A stretch of DNA of 18,773 bases from an uncultured Lachnospiraceae bacterium (lineage in GTDB: Bacteria; Bacillota; Clostridia; Lachnospirales; Lachnospiraceae), in NCBI GenBank assembly GCA_947177515.1, contig CAMWUU010000017.1, forward strand, positions 1 to 18,773, given 5' to 3'. Below are positions 1 to 7,213 of this stretch, one piece after another. Position numbers and translations under genes: made by a program. Under the pieces are notes generated by a model that worked only from the letters and a program-made list of their open reading frames with translations, was not told where the DNA came from and searched no databases. Position 1 is the first letter of the stretch. Each line of letters opens with the position of its first letter.

Positions 1-5
1 ATTAG

Positions 6-374
6 GGGGGGCGGATAAAGGGGGACGGCGACCCAAGCTTTACCCGCACCTGCCAGGACCTCCATGGGTTACTGTTTGTATGTTTTGGGGAGGAGAAACG
101 GGGGCGTGTGGGGAAACAATGCGCCCATGCCGTGCTGACAAACGGGAACATAGATGTGTTGTTGTGTTGCCGTATCCGCAGGCTGACCCCAAGGGAATGT
201 TGGAGGCTTCAGTCGTTCGATGATTACCTGTTTGACCGGGCAAGGGCGGCGAGGGTCAGTGACACCCAGTTGTATAAGCAGGCGGGGAATGCCGTGACGG
301 TCAACATCGTATATGAAATCGGGAAACGGCTGGCAGAAATGGAAAAAGAGGAGGGAGGGAAAAATGAAGTTTAA
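6..374 (+). CDS. C-terminal part of a cytosine-C5 DNA methyltransferase (partial or broken)
   Basis: This is the target-recognition and C-terminal end of an m5C DNA methyltransferase, which transfers methyl from S-adenosylmethionine to C5 of cytosine. Motif IX is visible as RRLTPRECWRLQSF and motif X as YKQAGNAVTVNIV. Upstream in the same frame GDGDPSFTRTCQDLHG resembles the variable region of phage and mobile-element enzymes. The catalytic PC motif and SAM-binding motifs would lie left of the window. The frame is open from base 6, but codon 3-5 is TAG. Directly after it comes a run of seven G (5-11), so a one-base indel could hide a longer intact gene; otherwise this is a 3' remnant. A GTG at 108 could start a shorter product, but that would not be an active enzyme alone. 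The next gene starts before this one ends. Family call is firm; intactness is unknown. Confidence 0.72.
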   Translation, partial: GGRIKGDGDPSFTRTCQDLHGLLFVCFGEEKRGRVGKQCAHAVLTNGNIDVLLCCRIRRLTPRECWRLQSFDDYLFDRARAARVSDTQLYKQAGNAVTVNIVYEIGKRLAEMEKEEGGKNEV

Positions 375-936
375 GGTCATCTACTGTGATCCGCCCTGGT
401 CATACCATGTGTATTCCGGGAAGGGGCGCAGTGCGGCAAACCATTACCATACCATGACAGCGGAAGAGATTTATGAGCTGGATATTGTGGGGATTGCGGA
501 CAAGGATTGCGCGCTCTTTCTTTGGGTTACATTCCCCTGTCTTTTGCAGGGGCTTGAAACCATCCAGCGTTGGGGGTTTACTTACAAAACGCTTGGTTTT
601 TGCTGGGTGAAGCGTTGTCGGAAACAGACAGACCATTGGTTTTTCGGGCTTGGTTTCTGGACAAGGGCAAATCCCGAACTCTGCCTGCTTGCGACCAGGG
701 GCAACCCGAAGTGGGTAGAAAAAGGGGTGCATAGCCTGATCGACACACCGATTGAGGAACACAGCAAGAAACCGGAGGAGGTAAGAAAGCGGATTGAACG
801 GCTGATGGGGGATGTGCCGCGCGTTGAACTGTTTGCAAGGGAACGGCATGACGGCTGGGTCTGTGTGGGCGATGGGGTGGATGGGATGGATATACGGGAG
901 TCCATCCAGAGGTTGAAACAGGGGGAAAGTGCATGA
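364..936 (+). CDS. MT-A70 family DNA adenine-N6 methyltransferase
   Basis: A 190-residue protein starting MKFKVIYCDPPWSYH, with the DPPW catalytic motif of the MT-A70 family at residues 9-12. DHWFFGLGFWTRANPELCLLA and the charged KKPEEVRKRIERL segment are also typical of the compact bacterial and phage members. These methylate adenine N6 in DNA; the target site cannot be read from sequence. The start at 364 is preferred over an in-frame ATG at 313 because GGAGGG lies just upstream and DPPW falls close to the N terminus as is usual in short members. It overlaps the end of the cytosine methyltransferase frame and its own stop overlaps the next start (ATGA). Such orphan methyltransferases on mobile elements are thought to protect incoming DNA from host restriction; that role is inference here. 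Confidence 0.9.
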   Translation: MKFKVIYCDPPWSYHVYSGKGRSAANHYHTMTAEEIYELDIVGIADKDCALFLWVTFPCLLQGLETIQRWGFTYKTLGFCWVKRCRKQTDHWFFGLGFWTRANPELCLLATRGNPKWVEKGVHSLIDTPIEEHSKKPEEVRKRIERLMGDVPRVELFARERHDGWVCVGDGVDGMDIRESIQRLKQGESA

Positions 937-1499
937 TGGTATGGATGGGGCAGGCTAAGTTTTTTGCAGCCTGTCTTCTGATTTCCCTTGCAGGCGGGTT
1001 GCTTTGTGGTTTTGCATTGTGCCGTTTTTTAAAAAGCAGGAAATGTTATGGGATTGTCCCCGTTCCAGTTGCCCTGACAGTGATATTCCTCTCGGTCTAT
1101 GGTTTTTCTGCTTTTGCATTCCGCTGTATTCTGCTTTGCCAAGTTCTTGCGATGGCAGGTATTGTAGATAAAGCAACGCTTGAAATCCCGGATAAATTCC
1201 ATTTCCTGATTGCGCTTGTAGGTCTGATTGGTTTCCAGCCATTCCCTGCCCTGTGCGGATTTTTCTTCGTACCTTTGCCGTTTTTGGTGGCCGCCCTTAC
1301 AACGGGGAAAATTGGCGGCGGGGATGTGAAACTGATGGCGGCAAGCGGCTTTGCCCTTGGGGTATCCACCGGGTTTGAAATGATGGGGTACGGGCTTGCA
1401 GTAGGGCTTATCTGGAATGCGCTTTCCCATAGAGGGAAGCAAAGCCTGCCGTTAGCTCCATCCCTTGCAGTTGGGTGCTTCATATCGTTATTGTTATAA
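933..1499 (+). CDS. Prepilin peptidase, A24 family (TadV/CpaA-like)
   Basis: A 188-residue, very hydrophobic polytopic membrane protein. The two expected aspartates of A24 prepilin peptidases are present: D79 in GIVDKATLEIPDKF and D131 in KIGGGDVKLMAASG, with the IPD and GGGDVK signatures intact. It lacks the cytoplasmic methylase domain, as TadV/CpaA-type enzymes do. It should cleave leader peptides from pilin-like proteins at the inner face of the cytoplasmic membrane. Candidate substrates in this window are the two small proteins at 8158 and 8556. The start overlaps the methyltransferase stop (ATGA), so the two are translationally coupled. A purine-rich GGGGGAA stretch lies 8-13 bases upstream. 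Family assignment is secure; substrate assignment is inferred. Confidence 0.9.
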   Translation: MMVWMGQAKFFAACLLISLAGGLLCGFALCRFLKSRKCYGIVPVPVALTVIFLSVYGFSAFAFRCILLCQVLAMAGIVDKATLEIPDKFHFLIALVGLIGFQPFPALCGFFFVPLPFLVAALTTGKIGGGDVKLMAASGFALGVSTGFEMMGYGLAVGLIWNALSHRGKQSLPLAPSLAVGCFISLLL

Positions 1500-1521
1500 G
1501 AAAAGGGCAAATTTTTTGGCA

Positions 1522-1565
1522 GACAGGAAACAGACAAAATACCTGTATTTTGTTTGTTTCCTGTC
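1522..1565 (+). promoter_or_regulatory. Near-perfect 44-base inverted repeat (20-bp stem, 4-base loop)
   Basis: Arms 1522-1541 and 1546-1565 are reverse complements over all 20 positions except one G-T pair; the loop is CCTG. It lies in the 136-base gap between the prepilin peptidase and cpaB-like genes. No T-run follows on either strand, so it is not a textbook Rho-independent terminator. It could be an RNA processing or attenuation hairpin or a dyad operator. The structure is directly visible; the function is not. Confidence 0.75.
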
Positions 1566-1635
1566 AATACGTTTATTTTATGCGTTTACGGGAAGAAAGA
1601 AAAAAAAGCCGCCTGGCGGCAGAATGGGAGCAATA

Positions 1636-2457
1636 ATGAAAAATCTTTTAAAAAACAGGGTTGTCCTTGGGCTGGCATGTATCGTGGTGTCGCTGGTTGT
1701 CTGCTTTGGTCTGACCCCGCTATTTAACGATGCCGTGGCGGCAACCAAGACCATAGTACGTGTGAATGCAGAGATCAAACAGGGGGAGCAGATTACCGCC
1801 CGGATGGTGACAACCGTGGAGGTGGGCGGCTACAACCTGCCTGCCAATGTTATTTGTGAGATGGGGGATGTGGTCGGCAAATATGCGGCGGCGGATTTTT
1901 CCAAGGGGGATTATATCCTTGTGGGCAAAGTGTCGGATATCCCGCCATCAAAAAATGCGTACTTCGGCAAGCTGGATGGAACAAACCGCGCCATTTCCGT
2001 TACCATCCAGTCTTTTGCCGCCGGATTGTCCGGGAAACTTGGGCAGGGGGATGTGATCTCCTTAATTGCAAACAATGTGGGGGAGTTCCGGGAAACGGTG
2101 ATCCCGCCGGAACTCCAGTATATCGAAGTGCTTGCCACAACCATCAGTGATGGTACGGATAGTAATGAACAGGACGGGGAAAAGGAAGAATTACCGTCCA
2201 CCGTAACTGTCCTTGTCGCCCCTGAGCAGGCAAGGCTCTTGGTGGAACTGGAACAGGGCGGAAACCTCCACGCCGCCTTAGTCTGCCAGGGCGGGGATAA
2301 AAACGCCACGTATTTTATAAAAGAGCAGGCGCGGATTCTGGAGGAACTCTACCCAGAAGAACTCCCAGGGGAAGACGGCGAAGATGTGAAACAGGAAAAC
2401 AACAAGGATGAAGAAACAGGGGAAAATTTAAAAGGGAAGGGGGAAGAAGAGGATTGA
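1636..2457 (+). CDS. cpaB: CpaB/RcpC-like Flp pilus assembly protein with SAF domain
   Basis: A 273-residue protein with one N-terminal membrane segment (about residues 7-30), followed by a SAF-type domain: KTIVRVNAEIKQGEQITARM and the DVVGKYAAADFSKGDYIL stretch. A second domain (RAISVTIQSFAAGLSGKLGQGDVISLI) matches the RcpC/CpaB core. The C-terminal 45 residues are acidic and low complexity. CpaB proteins act at the outer face of the membrane in Tad pilus biogenesis. In diderms they work with the secretin CpaC; no secretin is seen here, as expected for a monoderm. The start at 1636 has GGGAG five bases upstream; an ATG at 1624 is possible but has no good ribosome site. Leader hairpins at 1522-1565 precede it. 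Confidence in the family is high. Confidence 0.85.
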   Translation: MKNLLKNRVVLGLACIVVSLVVCFGLTPLFNDAVAATKTIVRVNAEIKQGEQITARMVTTVEVGGYNLPANVICEMGDVVGKYAAADFSKGDYILVGKVSDIPPSKNAYFGKLDGTNRAISVTIQSFAAGLSGKLGQGDVISLIANNVGEFRETVIPPELQYIEVLATTISDGTDSNEQDGEKEELPSTVTVLVAPEQARLLVELEQGGNLHAALVCQGGDKNATYFIKEQARILEELYPEELPGEDGEDVKQENNKDEETGENLKGKGEEED

Positions 2458-2547
2458 AAACCAAGATTTTGAATTTAAGGATTTGTAACAGTACACCATG
2501 TACCCAAGCAAATCAGAATGCCGCTTATACGACAGAATGGGAGAAAA

Positions 2548-2605
2548 GCGTGAAAGGTTGAAAATTTCACGCGCAAGTTTGTGTTTGTGTTGCATCCACA
2601 AACTT
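2548..2605 (+). promoter_or_regulatory. Two tandem hairpins in the leader of the TadZ-like gene
   Basis: The 184-base gap 2458-2641 holds two adjacent inverted repeats: GCGTGAAA (2548-2555) with TTTCACGC (2565-2572), and AAGTTTGTG (2575-2583) with CACAAACTT (2597-2605). Neither is followed by a T-run. They would fold in the mRNA just before the ribosome site at about 2633-2636. A role in mRNA stability or translation control is a guess. Confidence 0.45.
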
Positions 2606-2641
2606 ATTATGCGCAAAAGCAGCGCAGAAATGAGGAAAAGT

Positions 2642-3742
2642 ATGGAATATGCAAAAATGTTAGCAATCCTAGGCAGTCCGGGCAGTGGAAAAACTACAAC
2701 TGCCATTAAACTGGCGTGCGCACTGACAGCGCAGAAGAAAAATGTCATTGTGGTGCATTGCGACCCGTTCACCCCGGTAATCCCAACACTGCTCCCGGCA
2801 GGGACAGCACACGATACCTCGCTGGGAAGTTTGTTGACCGCGCCGGGGGTCACACAGGAAACTATTTTGAAAGCCTGCATCCCCGCAGGTAAAAATAAAT
2901 ATCTGGGATTGCTTGGATACCGTGCAGGGGAGAACCTGATGCATTATCCAAAAGTAACACATGACAGGGCAGTGGAACTGTTTGTATCCCTGCGCCATCT
3001 GGCGGATTATGTGCTGATTGACTGTGCATCCATCCTTGAAGCAGACCCTGCCTCCCTTGTAGCAGCAGAAGTAGCAGATGGGATGTTAAAGATTGGGACG
3101 GCAGATTTAAAAGGGATTTCCTATTTCCAGAGCCATTCCCAAATGCTTATGGACAGCCGCTATCAGCATGGGCAGCATCGGATGGCAGTCGGGAATCTGA
3201 AAGTCGGGCAGGACTGGGAAGCTGTTGCCGGGCAGTATGGCGGGATTGACTATTTTTTACCTTATACGGCAGAACTGGAAAAACAGGGGAATGAGATGGC
3301 ACTGTTTGAACCGTTGCGTTCCGCAGAGGGGGTTCATTACCAGATGGGGATTGACCGAATCCGGGTGGATATGTTTGTATCCATGGAGGAAAAAACAAAA
3401 AAGAAAAATAACTTAAAAGAGAAGATCAAAAGGACAGTTGCATGGATGGATAAGGAGAAAATACGAAAGTCAGCAGATGGAGAAGAAAATGAATTTCCTG
3501 TCATTATTGGAAAAGAGGATCAGGAAAAATCCAAAATAACAATGGGACAGGGGGATAGTATCCCGCAGAAAACTACCACATACCAAAAAGATAGGGGCTT
3601 ACTGGAAGCGGCGGATGATATCGCCTTAAACAAGGAAGAAAGGGCAGGGGAAGAACTTCCAGGAAAGAAACAGAAAAAGAAAAAAGAAAAAGACACAAAG
3701 GATTTCCACTTCCCCTTTTCAAAAAGCCATGGGGAATTCTAA
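2642..3742 (+). CDS. MinD/ParA-type P-loop ATPase, TadZ/CpaE-like, with charged C-terminal tail
   Basis: A 366-residue protein with a P-loop GSPGSGKTT at residues 11-19, the following D41 (VVHCDPFTP) in the place of the ParA signature aspartate, and a Walker B-like strand DYVLIDCAS ending at D127. This is the fold of the MinD/ParA family, and its position directly before cpaF matches TadZ/CpaE, which localises the Tad pilus machine. It lacks the N-terminal receiver-like domain that the second copy at 16444 has. The last 120 residues are Lys/Glu-rich and look disordered. The start at 2642 is chosen because AGGA lies five bases upstream and the P-loop then falls near the N terminus; ATGs at 2609 and 2630 are alternatives. 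A different frame stays open past the stop (see 3619-3900), so the true C terminus is uncertain. Confidence 0.8.
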   Translation: MEYAKMLAILGSPGSGKTTTAIKLACALTAQKKNVIVVHCDPFTPVIPTLLPAGTAHDTSLGSLLTAPGVTQETILKACIPAGKNKYLGLLGYRAGENLMHYPKVTHDRAVELFVSLRHLADYVLIDCASILEADPASLVAAEVADGMLKIGTADLKGISYFQSHSQMLMDSRYQHGQHRMAVGNLKVGQDWEAVAGQYGGIDYFLPYTAELEKQGNEMALFEPLRSAEGVHYQMGIDRIRVDMFVSMEEKTKKKNNLKEKIKRTVAWMDKEKIRKSADGEENEFPVIIGKEDQEKSKITMGQGDSIPQKTTTYQKDRGLLEAADDIALNKEERAGEELPGKKQKKKKEKDTKDFHFPFSKSHGEF

Positions 3743-3900
3743 GTTTTGTAGAAAAAAACATTACGGAAAAGATTGGCGGGTTTGCAAAAGATACACTGCC
3801 CTTCAGCATAAATTTGATGCAGACCTGGCACTGGAAATTTACCCATATCTTTCAGTATTTTTTCGAACAGGAAGGAGGAATGTTTTTTGCAGGGAATTGA
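3619..3900 (+). other. Open frame overlapping the end of the TadZ-like gene, possible frameshifted C terminus
   Basis: In the -1 frame relative to the TadZ-like gene, 93 codons are open with no convincing start codon at the left. After the annotated stop at 3740-3742 this frame reads like protein, for example ILSFVEKNITEKIGGFAKD then TLPFSINLMQTWHWKF, and stops at 3898-3900 just beyond the cpaF start. It contains A-runs at 3674-3689 where slippage or a one-base indel could join the two frames. It could be the real C terminus of the ATPase, a relic, or chance. Without a start codon it is unlikely to be an independent gene. Confidence 0.35.
3872..3889 (+). promoter_or_regulatory. Ribosome binding site deciding a TTG start for cpaF
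   Basis: AAGGAGG at 3872-3878 is followed after eight bases by TTG at 3887, in frame with cpaF. The nearer ATG at 3880 is only one base from the Shine-Dalgarno and opens a six-codon frame, so it is a poor start. A run of six T (3883-3888) lies between; with five T the ATG would be in frame. Confidence 0.7.
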
Positions 3901-5272
3901 CATCCATAGCCAGACCGGGATATTTGCCAGTGAGGGGAACTTGCGTCCCTTCCCGGAGGTTTTGCGGGAAGTGCAGGAACATATCACAAGGCATTATGCC
4001 GCCACACTGGAGGGCAGCCCGGAGGAAAGCCGGGAACTGATCCAGTCCTATATCCAAAAATATCTGGAAACAAACCATCTTGGCGTGGCAGGGATGGAAG
4101 CATGGGAACTGTGTGAACGGGTTTATGGCGAGATGACGGGGTTTTCGTTTTTAAGCAGATACCTTTACCGCGATGATGTGGAGGAGATCAACATCAACCA
4201 GTGGAAGGATGTAAAAATCACATATTCCAACGGTGAAATCCTGCCATGCAAGGAGCATTTTAACTCGCCGCAGCACGCAATGGACGTAATCCGGCGGATG
4301 CTCCATAAATCCGGGATGGTCTTTGACAGCGCACAGACCATCGTGGTGGGGCATCTATCCAACAAGATACGGATTACGGTTATGGGGGATGGCGTGATTG
4401 ACCAGGATAAGGGGCTGTCCGCCTCCATCCGTATTGTCAACCCGAAGAAGCTGACCAAACAGCAGTTTGTTGACTATGGGACAGCGACCGCCGGGATGCT
4501 TGACTTGCTGACTGCCTGTTACTGCCACGGGGTTTCCCTGTGCATTACGGGCGCAACCTCCAGCGGCAAGACCACGCTGATGAGTTGGATTTTGGGACAG
4601 GTCCCTTACAACAAGCGTATTGTCACCTTGGAACAAGGATGCCGCGAGTTTGACCTGACGGTGGAGGATGAAAGTGGGGAAGTCCTCAACAACGTTGTCC
4701 ATCTGGTAACGCGCCCTTCGGACGACCCGAAGCAGGACATTAACCTAGTGAAACTGTTGGAAACCACGCTGACCATCAACCCGGACTGCGTGGCGGTAGC
4801 AGAGATGAAGGGGGCGGAGAGTATGCAGGCCATCAACGCCGCCAACACTGGGCATTCCGTGATCACAACCATCCACGCAAACTCGTGCGCGGATACCTAT
4901 TACCGGATGGTGACATTGTGCAAACAGTCTTACGACATGGACGATGCAACATTGATGGGGCTTGCAACCAAGGCGTTCCCGATCGTGGCATTTGCAAAAA
5001 AGCTGGAGGATAACAGCCGGAGGATCATGGAAATTTCCGAGTGCGAGTATGTGGAGGATGCCGTATCGGGGGAGAGCCGCCGGAAGATGAGGACATTGTA
5101 CCGCTTCCATATCACAGACAACCAGACCATAGACGGGAGGACAAAGCTAATCGGGCATTATGAGAGGGTGGAGTCCCCCTCAGAAGGGCTGTTAAAACGC
5201 CTGCGTGAAAACGGGATGTGCCTGCGCGCACAACAGGAATTGTTTGGCGCGGGAAAGGAAGGGGATGGATGA
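3887..5272 (+). CDS. cpaF: CpaF/TadA-family secretion motor ATPase
   Basis: A 461-residue type II/IV secretion ATPase of the CpaF/TadA/VirB11 superfamily. The N-terminal part (to about 200) matches the CpaF N domain, with YRDDVEEININQWKDVKITY. Walker A is GATSSGKTT (222-230), an atypical Walker B is PDCVAVAEMKGAES (299-312), and the His-box region is TGHSVITTIHANS (321-333). It would form a hexameric ring at the inner membrane face and power pilus assembly together with the TadB and TadC platform proteins encoded downstream. The start is TTG with an excellent ribosome site. Its stop overlaps the next start (ATGA). VirB11 of type IV secretion is a relative, which matters because a VirB4-like gene is in the same locus; the N domain and the flanking TadB/TadC genes favour the CpaF assignment. 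Confidence 0.93.
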   Translation: MQGIDIHSQTGIFASEGNLRPFPEVLREVQEHITRHYAATLEGSPEESRELIQSYIQKYLETNHLGVAGMEAWELCERVYGEMTGFSFLSRYLYRDDVEEININQWKDVKITYSNGEILPCKEHFNSPQHAMDVIRRMLHKSGMVFDSAQTIVVGHLSNKIRITVMGDGVIDQDKGLSASIRIVNPKKLTKQQFVDYGTATAGMLDLLTACYCHGVSLCITGATSSGKTTLMSWILGQVPYNKRIVTLEQGCREFDLTVEDESGEVLNNVVHLVTRPSDDPKQDINLVKLLETTLTINPDCVAVAEMKGAESMQAINAANTGHSVITTIHANSCADTYYRMVTLCKQSYDMDDATLMGLATKAFPIVAFAKKLEDNSRRIMEISECEYVEDAVSGESRRKMRTLYRFHITDNQTIDGRTKLIGHYERVESPSEGLLKRLRENGMCLRAQQELFGAGKEGDG

Positions 5273-6222
5273 GCCTTGTCGCGTGGAAAGAGCCGTACCT
5301 GTTGCAGGTGATGCTGGATGATGAGCCGGAAAACCCAAGGGACGAAGAGGATACTTTTGGGTGTATGGTGTGCTGGCACAGACGTTACAACTTAGGGGAG
5401 CAACATTCCTTCGATACCCCCAACGATTTTTTAAAAGACCTTGTGCTGCGTACTGTACCGGGAAATACACTTTTCGATTATGTACGTTCTGGGCAATCCC
5501 ATGCTGTGCGGCTGACTTCTATCCCAATAACATTAAAAGGGGAAGGACAGGCAAACAGGGCAATCGCAGGGGTAAAATCCCCCGGACAGCCAGGGTCTGA
5601 ATGGAAGGTGGAGGGGTATGATGCCTACACAAAGGAATGGTATGAAGAGGAAACTTTTTGTGGGGGATTTGAGGAACAAAAGGAAGAGATCGTTGACTGT
5701 CTTATTGATATCCTGCCAAACCATGATTTGCTGGCACTTGCAGGGAAAGAAAACATCGTGCTGCCTCTTTTCCTTTATGATCATTCCGGGTTAAGTATAT
5801 CCGCTTCCAGTTTTGTTGACCGTGAAGTACATGCCGAATGGGATTCCAGGCAGGTGGGATGGATTTACGCTACGGCGGGGGAGGTAAAGGAAACCTATGG
5901 CAGTGCATCCACAGAAAATATGGAAAAGGCAAGGCAATACCTGTTGTCTGAAGTGAAAATTTATGATGACTACCTCTCAGGGCAATGTTATGGATTCCGG
6001 CTGTATAGGGAAGGGAAGGAAATCCAAGCCGGATCGGGGTATTTTGGTTCTCTACAAGAGATTGTAAAAGAATTGGCGGCAGATTTCCTGCCAGAAAGCC
6101 ATAAAGATATGGTGGAAAACCTGAAGGAGATCCCGGATACAAGGATGTATGCTTTGGGGTATGAAGATTTTATGGAAGAACTAGGATGCACAGAATCTGA
6201 AGAAATGGAGGGAATATGTTGA
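5269..6222 (+). CDS. Conserved mobile-element protein of unknown function
   Basis: A 317-residue protein with no signal peptide or membrane segment. Two parts look conserved: an N-terminal segment with FGCMVCWHRRYNLGEQHSF (30-48) and a central segment with LPLFLYDHSGLSIS (165-178) followed by EWDSRQVGWIYATAGEVKETYG (190-211) and IYDDYLSGQCYGFRLY (231-246). From memory, proteins with the YDHSG and WDSGQVGWIY pattern occur in phages and integrative elements of Firmicutes, without known function; I cannot check this here. It is not a Tad component, yet it sits between cpaF and tadB and starts inside the cpaF stop (ATGA), so it is co-translated with them. It may be a passenger gene of the element, perhaps anti-restriction or host-interaction; that is a guess. 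Confidence 0.7.
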   Translation: MSLVAWKEPYLLQVMLDDEPENPRDEEDTFGCMVCWHRRYNLGEQHSFDTPNDFLKDLVLRTVPGNTLFDYVRSGQSHAVRLTSIPITLKGEGQANRAIAGVKSPGQPGSEWKVEGYDAYTKEWYEEETFCGGFEEQKEEIVDCLIDILPNHDLLALAGKENIVLPLFLYDHSGLSISASSFVDREVHAEWDSRQVGWIYATAGEVKETYGSASTENMEKARQYLLSEVKIYDDYLSGQCYGFRLYREGKEIQAGSGYFGSLQEIVKELAADFLPESHKDMVENLKEIPDTRMYALGYEDFMEELGCTESEEMEGIC

Positions 6223-6278
6223 AAACGGAAAATATTGTCTATGCAGTGGGGAGGCGGGCAGGATGGCAGTACTGGTAA
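6216..6278 (+). CDS. Possible 20-codon leader ORF before tadB
   Basis: An ATG at 6216 with GGAGGG four bases upstream begins MLKTENIVYAVGRRAGWQYW and stops at 6276-6278. It overlaps both the end of the previous gene (stop 6220-6222) and the start of the TadB-like gene (6263). The ribosome site is stronger than most here. It may serve only to couple translation across the junction, or the TadB-like gene may originally have started here with a one-base shift. Protein production is unproven. Confidence 0.35.
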   Translation: MLKTENIVYAVGRRAGWQYW

Positions 6279-7195
6279 CCGTTGCATTTTTACTGGCGGT
6301 GGTGGGTAGTTTTTTGTTACTCCGTTTGTCGCCTTTTTCTTTTCTGGAGGGGATGGCAGGGTTTTTCCAGCAAGGAACCCCACCGCTAAGGAAACAGATT
6401 TTGCAGGGGAGGAAACCCCGGCAGGCAAAGGGGATAAAGCGTCTGTTCCTTGAAACCAAGGAAACCTTGCGCGTTACAGGGAAAACGGGTAGGTTCACAA
6501 TGCTTTGCATCCTGTCGCTGTTTTTGTTTGTTGTGGGCGTGCTGATTGCGCTGACCATGAAAAACGGCTACTTAGTCCCCGTACTGGCGTTTGGGTTTGC
6601 GCTGCTTCCGTTCTATTATGTGAAATTTACAACAGGGCGATGGAAACGGCAGGTCAGCACGGAATTGGAAACAGCACTCTCCATTATCACAACCAGTTAC
6701 CTGCGGGGTAAGAACACCATTATCCGGGCAATCGAAGAGAACGAGCCATACTTAAATCCACCCGTGGCAGAGGTGTTCCGGGGATTCCTCCTCCAGACAA
6801 AACTGATTAACTCCAACTTAAAGGAAGCATTGGAGAAAATGAAGCAGGGCGTGGACAATGCCGTGTTCCATGAATGGGTGGATGCGGTGATTGCCTGCCA
6901 GGATGATTACAACCTAAAATCCACGCTGCCGCCGATTGTGGCAAAACTGTCCGATATGCGGGTCGTATCAGCAGAACTTGACTTGCTCCTTGCCCAGCCA
7001 GTGCGGGAATACATTACAATGGTGGTGTTATTGTTCGGGAGTATCCCACTTTTGTATTTCCTGAATGCAGAATGGTATCACACGTTAATGCATACGGAAT
7101 TTGGAAAGGTATTGCTTGCTATTTGTGGGACGGTGGTCTTTCTGTCCGTTGCAGCGGTAGCAAAACATACGCGACCGATTGAATATAAAAGATAA
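6263..7195 (+). CDS. tadB: TadB-like pilus platform protein (type II secretion F family)
   Basis: A 310-residue membrane protein. Hydrophobic segments lie at about 3-27, 80-99, 103-122, 249-268 and 284-302, with a cytoplasmic T2SSF-type region at 125-250 (ELETALSIITTSYLRGKNTIIRAIEE and EALEKMKQGVDNAVFHEWVDAVIACQDDYNLKSTLPPIV). This is the layout of TadB, which forms the inner-membrane platform with TadC and contacts the CpaF motor. GGGGAGG at 6248-6254, eight bases before the ATG at 6263, supports this start. The cpaF gene is separated from it only by the mobile-element protein gene. The family call rests on topology, the T2SSF-like helices and context. Confidence 0.82.
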   Translation: MAVLVTVAFLLAVVGSFLLLRLSPFSFLEGMAGFFQQGTPPLRKQILQGRKPRQAKGIKRLFLETKETLRVTGKTGRFTMLCILSLFLFVVGVLIALTMKNGYLVPVLAFGFALLPFYYVKFTTGRWKRQVSTELETALSIITTSYLRGKNTIIRAIEENEPYLNPPVAEVFRGFLLQTKLINSNLKEALEKMKQGVDNAVFHEWVDAVIACQDDYNLKSTLPPIVAKLSDMRVVSAELDLLLAQPVREYITMVVLLFGSIPLLYFLNAEWYHTLMHTEFGKVLLAICGTVVFLSVAAVAKHTRPIEYKR

Positions 7196-7213
7196 GAGGA
7201 GATGGGAGGAAAA

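Noticed and set aside
313..363. Upstream ATG giving the MT-A70 methyltransferase 17 more residues
   Set aside because: It lies inside the preceding coding frame and lacks the strong GGAGGG that serves the ATG at 364.
1029..1567. Two minus-strand frames of 137 and 156 codons opposite the prepilin peptidase
   Set aside because: They overlap a gene with clear catalytic motifs and show no recognisable protein pattern.
1601..1620. GCCGC-CTG-GCGGC hairpin next to an A-run, which on the minus strand looks like a Rho-independent terminator
   Set aside because: There is no minus-strand gene to terminate and the stem is only five base pairs, so it may be chance in a purine-rich leader.
3674..3689. 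A-rich stretch as a dnaX-like programmed -1 frameshift site
   Set aside because: In the reading frame of the gene the codons do not form the X XXY YYZ heptamer; slippage on the A-run or an indel remains possible, but the classic signal is absent.
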